From the NCBI GenBank assembly GCA_023247345.1, contig JAHFGR010000082.1, forward strand, positions 1 through 5,986: a stretch of DNA of 5,986 bases. Reading direction: 5' to 3'. This document shows, piece after piece, positions 1-2,336 of this stretch. A program made the position numbers and the translations under genes. A model generated the notes under the pieces. It did not search any database. It saw only the letters and a program-made list of their open reading frames with translations, and had not been told where the DNA came from. Origin of the DNA: Microcaldota archaeon (lineage in GTDB: Archaea; Micrarchaeota; Micrarchaeia; Anstonellales; Bilamarchaeaceae). Numbering within the stretch: the stretch's first letter is position 1; each line of letters opens with the position of its first letter.

Positions 1-70
1 GCATTTAGCCTTTGGCCATTAGCCCGTAGCTACTAGCCAACTGCCACTAGCTAAAAGCCAAAAGCGGCAT
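1..70. repeat. Degenerate heptamer tandem repeat (10 units, GC-phased)
   Basis: From base 1 the sequence divides into ten consecutive 7-base units that all begin with GC (positions 1, 8, 15, 22, 29, 36, 43, 50, 57, 64). Six of the ten have C as third base, and the consensus is roughly GCCANTA. A period of 7 is not a multiple of 3 and there is no open frame, so this is not coding. The run ends 5 bp before tRNA-Leu and probably continues to the left of the window. Its function is unknown; it occupies the place where a tRNA promoter would be expected. Confidence 0.75.
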
Positions 71-91
71 TAATGCAGGGGTGGCGGAGAC

Positions 92-134
92 ATTGTTTCG
101 AGTTCCGGTTTCCGGTCTCGAGTTGTGTCGAAAC
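92..134 (+). other. D-loop intron of tRNA-Leu (43 nt)
   Basis: Removing about 43 nt here (92-134, or 91-133 with the same product) restores a normal archaeal D-loop with G18G19. The intron forms a 7-bp stem GTTTCGA (95-101) with TCGAAAC (128-134), capped by CCGG-TTT-CCGG (105-115). An alternative inner pairing TCGAG (98-102)/CTCGA (117-121) also exists. A short helix GAC (89-91)/GTC (136-138), with ATT on one side and AAA (139-141) between it and the D-stem, resembles a relaxed bulge-helix-bulge. The exact cut sites are inferred from what yields a functional D-loop. Confidence 0.75.
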
Positions 135-166
135 GGTCAAACGTGCTGGATTCAGGGTTCAGTGCC

Positions 167-343
167 CTAGCGGCTACAAGAGTTCAAATCATACCCATTT
201 CTTTTAGAAAGAAAAGGCTGTGTAGAAAATCTCTTCCCCTGCAATATCATCAGACCTGTGTGCACAAATATATCTGGCGCAGCATTTAGTTCCGGACCAT
301 ATGCTTGGAGAACATGGTTTTGTAAAGAGGATATCGCACGCAT
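167..343 (-). pseudogene. Short ORF in frame after amber stop, antisense to tRNA-Leu 3' half
   Basis: A 58-codon frame starts at ATG 343-341, seven nt after the stop of the upstream minus-strand ORF and in the same frame. A GGGAG Shine-Dalgarno-like stretch lies just upstream. The first part (MRAISSLQNHVLQAYGPELN, then AAPDIFVHTG) looks protein-like. The remainder is antisense to the T-loop intron and 3' exons of tRNA-Leu and ends inside the variable arm. It is either a separate cistron or the distal part of a longer membrane protein interrupted by TAG, and its natural C-terminus appears to be lost to tRNA sequence. The motif GPxLxxAPDxxV recalls alkaline-phosphatase-superfamily phosphodiesterases, but the fragment is too short to assign. 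Confidence 0.3.
189..229 (+). other. T-loop intron of tRNA-Leu, position 59/60 (41 nt)
   Basis: This insertion separates T-loop base 59 from 60. The junction fits a bulge-helix-bulge. The outer helix is the T-stem AAGAG/CTCTT. The central helix is TTCA (183-186) with AGAA (224-227), three of four pairs. The 3-nt bulges are AAT (187-189) and AAT (228-230), and the intron helix is ATAC (191-194) with GTGT (220-223). Cutting after the second bulge base on each side gives intron 189-229 and mature loop TTCAAAT. The body is a 7-bp hairpin TTTCTTT/AAAGAAA with loop TAG (198-214). It is clearly related to the 5' part of the tRNA-Ala T-loop intron. Confidence 0.85.
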
Positions 344-349
344 TTTTTC

Positions 350-514
350 CTACTCCCTTTCCAGGCGGATAGTAAACGCGTCCTCAATTCTTCCCAGTAC
401 CAGTTCTTTTTTACTTTTTCTTAAAATTCGGTGGTTATGTGTATTGTTCTTTCTTTCAAAGCATTTGATTATACATGCAATTATTGGAGCTCCGAATATG
501 AAGAGTATAAACAA
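350..514 (-). CDS. Hypothetical small membrane ORF (54 aa, TTG start)
   Basis: A 54-codon frame runs from TTG at 514-512 to an amber TAG at 352-350. The product starts with a hydrophobic segment (residues about 2-16, MFILFIFGAPIIACII) followed by a basic, hydrophilic tail rich in K, R and E. A strong archaeal TATA sequence, CTTTATAT, lies on the minus strand at 548-541, about 30 nt before the TTG, which suits leaderless transcription. A TGA directly precedes this frame, so TTG is the only plausible nearby start. No family is recognised. The same frame continues beyond the amber codon into the next ORF (343-167), so the two may be one gene broken by a nonsense change. Short length and non-ATG start keep confidence low. 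Confidence 0.35.
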   Translation of the reverse strand: MFILFIFGAPIIACIIKCFERKNNTHNHRILRKSKKELVLGRIEDAFTIRLERE

Positions 515-540
515 AAATCAAATGCCAAAACAATCGAAAG

Positions 541-548
541 ATATAAAG
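541..548 (-). promoter_or_regulatory. TATA box, minus strand, for ORF 514-350
   Basis: Read on the minus strand this is CTTTATAT, close to the archaeal TATA consensus. Its centre lies about 30 nt upstream of the TTG at 514, so transcription would start at or just before the start codon. Confidence 0.45.
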
Positions 549-555
549 TGTATTC

Positions 556-565
556 AAGCATGCTT
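556..565. promoter_or_regulatory. 10-bp palindrome between divergent TATA boxes
   Basis: AAGCATGCTT is a perfect palindrome with a mismatched extension TT/AA beyond one base on each side. It lies between the minus-strand TATA box (541-548) and the plus-strand TATA-like box (563-571) and overlaps the latter. A shared operator is plausible but unproven. Confidence 0.3.
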
Positions 566-571
566 AAAAAT
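563..571 (+). promoter_or_regulatory. TATA-like box for the DUF1059-like gene
   Basis: CTTAAAAAT is centred about 27 nt upstream of the ATG at 594. This is leaderless spacing and agrees with the absence of a Shine-Dalgarno sequence before that ATG. Confidence 0.45.
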
Positions 572-593
572 TTGATTATTCAATAGATACATT

Positions 594-830
594 ATGAAAA
601 CGATGACTTGTAAACAACTTTCTGGCGCTTGTGATCAAGAATTTCATGCCGATACGTTTGAGGAAATGGCAAAATTGAGTCAAATGCACGGTAGAGACAT
701 GTATCAAAAAGGAGAGAAGGAACACATTAAAAAAATGAATGAAATGATGGAACTTATGAAAGATCCTAAAGCCATGAAAAAGTTTATGGATGATATGCGA
801 AAAGAATTTGATGCATCCCCAGAAGATTAA
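594..830 (+). CDS. DUF1059-like small protein (78 aa)
   Basis: The 78-residue product begins MKTMTCKQLSGACDQEF and continues HADTFEEMAKLSQMHG. From memory of the family, this cysteine-spaced start (C6 and C13-D14) followed by an F-x-A-x-T-xEE-M-x-x-L helix matches the DUF1059 pattern, whose function is unknown. Residues about 38-78 form a charged, methionine-rich helix (KKMNEMMELMKDPKAMKKF). There is no signal peptide or membrane segment, so it is probably cytosolic. The ATG is chosen because it is the first in frame and sits at leaderless distance from a TATA-like box. The frame ends in two consecutive TAA codons. A tiny membrane ORF follows in the same frame about 10 nt later. Confidence 0.8.
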   Translation: MKTMTCKQLSGACDQEFHADTFEEMAKLSQMHGRDMYQKGEKEHIKKMNEMMELMKDPKAMKKFMDDMRKEFDASPED

Positions 831-840
831 TAAACCATCA

Positions 841-947
841 ATGAATATTTAGAATGGGGAAAGTATGTACACAAAAAGTATGTCTTCGCAACTTTAGCGT
901 TCATTATTGTTGGATTTATTTATGGAAAAACCGCTTGCAAAGAATAA
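841..947 (+). pseudogene. Tiny single-TM ORF lacking an in-frame start codon
   Basis: From 843 to the TAA at 945-947 one frame encodes EYLEWGKYVHKKYVFATLAF then IIVGFIYGKTACKE. That is an amphipathic/basic start, one hydrophobic segment and a short polar tail, typical of a small membrane protein. The frame has no ATG, GTG or TTG. An ATG at 841 is out of frame and hits TAG after three codons. One additional T in the AATATT at 844-849 would join this ATG to the frame and give an intact protein of about 36 residues (MNYLEWGKY...). Either a one-base deletion (mutation or assembly error) has broken it, or it starts at a rare codon such as ATC 837. It lies just after the DUF1059-like gene and could share its transcript. 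Family unknown. Confidence 0.45.
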
Positions 948-983
948 TGTTTAGTCAATCCCCTAACCCCATTCAGGCCAGCA

Positions 984-991
984 TTTATATA
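984..991 (+). promoter_or_regulatory. TATA box upstream of a possible small RNA
   Basis: TTTATATA is an excellent archaeal TATA box. It predicts a start near 1012-1016, with no good coding start downstream until the antitoxin at 1161. It would therefore drive either a non-coding RNA (about 1012-1103) or a long leader of the toxin-antitoxin operon. Confidence 0.45.
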
Positions 992-1011
992 GAACCTATG
1001 CTAGATTAACC

Positions 1012-1103
1012 TCGACAAAAGGGACGAAAAAGGCAGAGCGTCCTCAGGTCTGCTCTGGGATTTCTTCCCCTGCATTTTATGCTGACCTGAAGCTCTATTT
1101 TTC
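1012..1103 (+). ncRNA. Possible structured RNA with U-rich 3' end
   Basis: The stretch after the TATA box at 984-991 folds in two mutually exclusive ways. A local hairpin pairs CAGAGC (1034-1039) with GCTCTG (1052-1057). A long-range stem pairs AGAGC (1035-1039) with GCTCT (1092-1096) and TCAGGTC (1044-1050) with GACCTGA (1084-1090), enclosing small hairpins GGGA/TCCC and GCAT/ATGC. The long-range stem is followed by ATTTTTC, as at an RNA 3' end. No known RNA family is recognised, and no C/D or H/ACA boxes were convincing. It also contains the degenerate tRNA-Leu 3'-end copy, so it may simply be integration debris. Confidence 0.25.
1060..1089 (+). repeat. Degenerate copy of the tRNA-Leu 3' end and flank (att-like)
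   Basis: Aligned without gaps to 229-258, 23 of 30 positions match. These include an uninterrupted 12-nt core TCTTCCCCTGCA, equal to the end of the tRNA-Leu 3' exon, and a second identical block GACCTG. The copies lie 831 bp apart in direct orientation. A truncated 3' tRNA copy is the expected trace of an element integrated into a tRNA gene, but no integrase gene is seen between them. The similarity extends past the tRNA end, so an older local duplication is an alternative. Confidence 0.4.
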
Positions 1104-1117
1104 TTCGATACACTAAG

Positions 1118-1125
1118 TTTATAAA
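1118..1125 (+). promoter_or_regulatory. TATA box of the toxin-antitoxin operon
   Basis: TTTATAAA lies about 40 nt upstream of the antitoxin ATG. The predicted start is near 1147, leaving a leader of some 14 nt that contains AGGT (1151-1154), a short Shine-Dalgarno-like match 6 nt before the ATG. Confidence 0.55.
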
Positions 1126-1127
1126 AG

Positions 1128-1141
1128 TATATGTACATATA
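1128..1141. promoter_or_regulatory. 14-bp palindromic operator candidate for the antitoxin
   Basis: TATATGTACATATA is a perfect palindrome centred at 1134/1135, between the TATA box and the antitoxin start codon. Ribbon-helix-helix antitoxins usually bind palindromes at their own promoter, so this is the natural candidate operator. A/T richness raises the chance of coincidental symmetry. Confidence 0.45.
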
Positions 1142-1160
1142 ACTACTTATAGGTATATAT

Positions 1161-1382
1161 ATGTCAGACTTTACAACAGTTCGAGTGGAAGTTGATGTAC
1201 TTGAAGCTCTTAACAAGCTCAAAAAACATCCTAGGGAAAGCTATAATGAGATTATATCTGAACTTGTAGACTTGGCTAAGCATTCAGACAAGTATCAAGA
1301 TAAATTCTTGATTCAAATTCAAAAGGCCAAAATGAAAGAACTCTGGTATAACAAGGAAGACGAGGCTTGGGAACGTGCTTAA
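1161..1382 (+). CDS. Ribbon-helix-helix antitoxin of a type II toxin-antitoxin pair
   Basis: This 73-residue protein has a short beta strand (FTTVRVEVD, residues 4-12) and two helices (VLEALNKLKKHPRESYNEII and SELVDLAKH), the usual ribbon-helix-helix DNA-binding arrangement. The HPRESYNEII segment is typical of archaeal VapB/MazE-like antitoxins. The acidic and aromatic C-terminus (KELWYNKEDEAWERA) is the kind of tail that wraps and blocks the toxin. It acts in the cytosol, neutralising the toxin and probably repressing its own promoter at the 14-bp palindrome just upstream. The ATG follows AGGT at 6-nt spacing. Its stop codon overlaps the start of the toxin gene by 8 nt, so the two are translationally coupled. 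The exact antitoxin subfamily is not certain. Confidence 0.85.
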   Translation: MSDFTTVRVEVDVLEALNKLKKHPRESYNEIISELVDLAKHSDKYQDKFLIQIQKAKMKELWYNKEDEAWERA

Positions 1383-1689
1383 AGCAGGTGATGTGATTCT
1401 TGCAGAAGTTCAATTTACAGATACCCCAGAAACAAAAACAAGACCGTGCGTGGTTTTATTTGAAGAGCTTGGCAATATTATTGTTGCTGGAATAACAAGC
1501 AATATAGACATGCGGGGCATTGCTCTCACTAAAAAAGAGGGCGCAATCAAAGACAGTGTAATAAAACTCAATTATATTTTTACCATTTCTTCTCAAGCAA
1601 TACAAAAGGTTCTTTTCCCTCTTTCTGCAGAAAAGAAAAGGATTATTTTTACTGAACTTGTAAAGAGGCTTAATGCCTTCAATCAATAA
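1375..1689 (+). CDS. MazF/PemK-like mRNA interferase toxin
   Basis: The product has 104 residues, close to the usual MazF/PemK length. It opens with KAGDVILAEVQFTD, followed by KTRPCVVL (residues 21-28) and GITSN (39-43). The family's conserved GD-V start, TRP-x-VV strand and (P/G)-x-TSN loop are all present. R23 and T41 are at the positions expected for the catalytic Arg and Thr of MazF. Segment SVIKLNYIFTIS (61-72) matches the later conserved strand. Such toxins cut single-stranded RNA when the antitoxin is degraded. The start is GTG at 1375, overlapping the antitoxin by 8 nt, with GAGG at 1362-1365. Only 17 bp separate its stop from tRNA-Ala, so transcription may continue into the tRNA. 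Confidence 0.85.
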   Translation: MLKAGDVILAEVQFTDTPETKTRPCVVLFEELGNIIVAGITSNIDMRGIALTKKEGAIKDSVIKLNYIFTISSQAIQKVLFPLSAEKKRIIFTELVKRLNAFNQ

Positions 1690-1726
1690 ACACGTCATAA
1701 TTTTATGGGCCTGTAGCTCAGTTCCG

Positions 1727-1896
1727 TCTCCCAATTGTTCGACGTATCGAACAACATGATTGTCCGACGTATCGGACAATATGCATATTGTTGCTCAAAG
1801 CAACAATCATGTGGGCATCTTTTTCCAGCTTGGAAAAAGCTTGTTTAGGTAAAGGCGGCCCAAAACTGCTCCTTCATCGGTGCAGTTAGAGCAACA
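1727..1896 (+). other. D-loop intron of tRNA-Ala (about 170 nt, hairpin array)
   Basis: The boundaries are those that restore a D-loop with G18G19, by joining G1726 to G1897. Around them GTT (1721-1723) pairs with AAC (1893-1895) and CTC (1728-1730) with GAG (1889-1891), a relaxed bulge-helix-bulge. The actual cuts could differ by a few nt. The body holds four perfect 8-9-bp hairpins in series (1735-1754, 1759-1780, 1787-1807, 1819-1839). A further hairpin is AACTGC (1864-1869)/GCAGTT (1882-1887), and GGGC (1813-1816) can close with GCCC (1858-1861). No reading frame encoding a homing endonuclease is present. Confidence 0.75.
1735..1839. repeat. Four perfect inverted repeats within the tRNA-Ala D-loop intron
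   Basis: The stems are TTGTTCGA/TCGAACAA with loop CGTA (1735-1754); ATTGTCCGA/TCGGACAAT with loop CGTA (1759-1780); ATTGTTGCT/AGCAACAAT with loop CAA (1787-1807); and CTTTTTCCA/TGGAAAAAG with loop GCT (1819-1839). The first two are paralogues differing by one compensatory pair (T1739-A1750 versus C1764-G1775). An outer 10-bp pairing ACATGATTGT (1754-1763)/ACAATCATGT (1803-1812) and a 16-bp palindrome at 1776-1791 offer alternative folds using the same ATTGT/ACAAT arms. Confidence 0.9.
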
Positions 1897-1937
1897 GCAG
1901 AGCACCTGATTCGCATTCAGGGGGCCGAGGGTGCGAG

Positions 1938-2140
1938 ACCATAGCCCTTTCTTTTTGAAAGAAAGGGGCTGAGTCATTCACCCCAAAGAAAACGGTGAGA
2001 CTTGGTTATACTTAGACTGCCGATGCATGCATCTATGAGAAATATCTTTAAGTTCGAAGAACTTGAAGAAGTCGTGACCATCGGTCACGGGATCTCAGGA
2101 TAGCACGGCTTTTTCGCATAAGTATAATCATGGACGAAAA
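1938..2140 (+). other. T-loop intron of tRNA-Ala, position 59/60 (203 nt)
   Basis: The junction fits a near-canonical bulge-helix-bulge. The outer helix is T-stem GAGGG/CCCTC. The central helix is TGCG (1932-1935) with CGAA (2135-2138), three of four pairs. The 3-nt bulges are AGA (1936-1938) and AAT (2139-2141), and the intron helix is CCAT (1939-1942) with ATGG (2130-2133). Cutting after the second bulge base yields T-loop TGCGAGT with a normal pyrimidine at 60. The 5' third, a hairpin CCCTTTCTTT/AAAGAAAGGG (1945-1967), is homologous to the tRNA-Leu T-loop intron. The rest is an extra structured segment (about 1975-2135). Confidence 0.85.
1973..2130 (+). ncRNA. Multi-branched RNA domain nested in the tRNA-Ala T-loop intron
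   Basis: Hand folding gives the following. A stem GTC-TCACC/GGTGA-GAC (1973-2001) has a 2-nt bulge. A 12-bp closing stem pairs 2003-2014 with 2119-2130, with one G-U pair and a perfect 9-bp core TTATACTTA/TAAGTATAA. Inside it are GCCG/CGGC (2019-2022/2106-2109), then CTA-TGAGA with TCTCA-gga-TAG (2033-2040/2093-2103). Two terminal hairpins complete it: TTTAAGTTC-GAA-GAACTTGAA (2047-2067) and CGTGACC-ATC-GGTCACG (2073-2089). A 12-bp palindrome GATGCATGCATC (2022-2033) offers an alternative. No known RNA family is recognised. It could be a stable RNA released by splicing or a structured intron insertion. Confidence 0.45.
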
Positions 2141-2154
2141 TCCCTCCAGGTCCA

Positions 2155-2161
2155 TTTTTTT
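2155..2161 (+). terminator. T7 run terminating tRNA-Ala
   Basis: Seven consecutive T residues follow the discriminator base directly, the usual archaeal termination signal after a tRNA. Confidence 0.7.
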
Positions 2162-2274
2162 AGGAAAAAAGAGGCACAACATTGCATTGCAACAACCATG
2201 TCACAAAAACCCCCAATTTAAGGGAAACCTAAAACTCACACATAAAATAACAAAAAACCACTAAAAACAACACA

Positions 2275-2283
2275 TTTATAAAT
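2275..2283 (+). promoter_or_regulatory. TATA box for the HEAT-like gene
   Basis: TTTATAAAT predicts a start near 2303-2306 and a leader of about 32 nt. A second TATA-like sequence, CATATAG (2294-2300), would give a leader of about 12 nt. The flanking stretch 2203-2274 is strikingly A/C-rich on the plus strand. The remainder of the gap between tRNA-Ala and this gene shows nothing recognisable. Confidence 0.45.
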
Positions 2284-2336
2284 ACTTTTATGCACATATA
2301 GATTATCAAATTAACACACTTAGCGGAATTGATAAA

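Larger units (their letters stand above)
75..243 (+). tRNA. tRNA-Leu(CAG) with D-loop and T-loop introns
   Basis: A class II leucine tRNA reading CUG codons, assembled from three exons: about 75-91, 135-188 and 230-243 (85 nt mature). Acceptor GCAGGGG (75-81) pairs perfectly with CCCCTGC (236-242), followed by discriminator A243. The D-stem is G84-T144, C85-G143, G86-C142, and G18G19 is G135-G136. Anticodon stem CTGGA/TTCAG encloses loop TTCAGGG with CAG at positions 34-36. The long variable arm has a GCC/GGC stem (164-166/172-174). T-stem AAGAG (178-182) pairs with CTCTT (231-235) only once the T-loop intron is removed, giving loop TTCAAAT. Without the introns the T-arm does not pair and the acceptor lacks a partner, so a standard scan could miss the gene. 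No T-run terminator follows and no clear TATA box precedes it. Exon boundaries may shift by 1-2 nt. Confidence 0.92.
1707..2154 (+). tRNA. tRNA-Ala(CGC) spread over 448 bp by two large introns
   Basis: This tRNA reads GCG codons. Exons are about 1707-1726, 1897-1937 and 2141-2154, 75 nt in all. Acceptor GGGCCTG (1707-1713) pairs with CAGGTCC (2147-2153); the third pair is G3-U70, the alanine identity element. A2154 is the discriminator. D-stem GCTC (1716-1719) pairs with GAGC (1900-1903), and joining the exons gives D-loop AGTTCCGGCA with G18G19. Anticodon stem CCTGA/TCAGG holds loop TTCGCAT. The five-base variable loop is GGGCC, and T-stem GAGGG (1927-1931) pairs with CCCTC (2142-2146). The spliced T-loop is TGCGAGT, with G rather than U at position 55. 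A T7 run follows directly. No strong TATA box is seen upstream. Introns make up 83% of the gene, so an ordinary search may report nothing here. Confidence 0.92.

Noticed and set aside
167..343. Alkaline-phosphatase-superfamily phosphodiesterase remnant (GPxLxxAPDxxV)
   Set aside because: The motif likeness is short and rests on memory, and the upstream part in the same frame is a membrane-anchored small protein rather than a phosphatase core. Kept only as a note.
258..575. 105-codon open frame on the plus strand
   Set aside because: No promoter or ribosome site, low-complexity composition, and it lies opposite a better minus-strand frame with a TATA box; it also runs into the promoter of the next gene.
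1060..1074. Another complete tRNA-Leu around the second TCTTCCCCTGCA
   Set aside because: No upstream GCAGGGG acceptor strand, anticodon arm or T-loop exists; only a 3'-end fragment matches.
1001..1222. 73-codon minus-strand open frame
   Set aside because: It is antisense to the antitoxin start and the possible RNA, with a serine/threonine-rich product typical of an antisense shadow.
1456..1779. 107-codon minus-strand open frame
   Set aside because: It is antisense to the MazF-like gene and reaches into the tRNA-Ala D-loop intron; no promoter or family likeness.
1735..1839. CRISPR array
   Set aside because: The units are palindromic hairpins with short loops and no equal-length unique spacers; no cas genes are nearby.
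1889..1892. Upstream GAGC as the 3' side of the tRNA-Ala D-stem
   Set aside because: It would need an extra 11-nt intron before the anticodon stem; GAGC at 1900-1903 is followed at once by A26 and CCTGA and needs none.
2047..2067. Second tRNA nested in the intron, suggested by GTTCGAAG
   Set aside because: The hairpin has a 3-nt GAA loop with the TTC inside its stem, not a 7-nt T-loop, and no acceptor, D-arm or anticodon arm fits around it.
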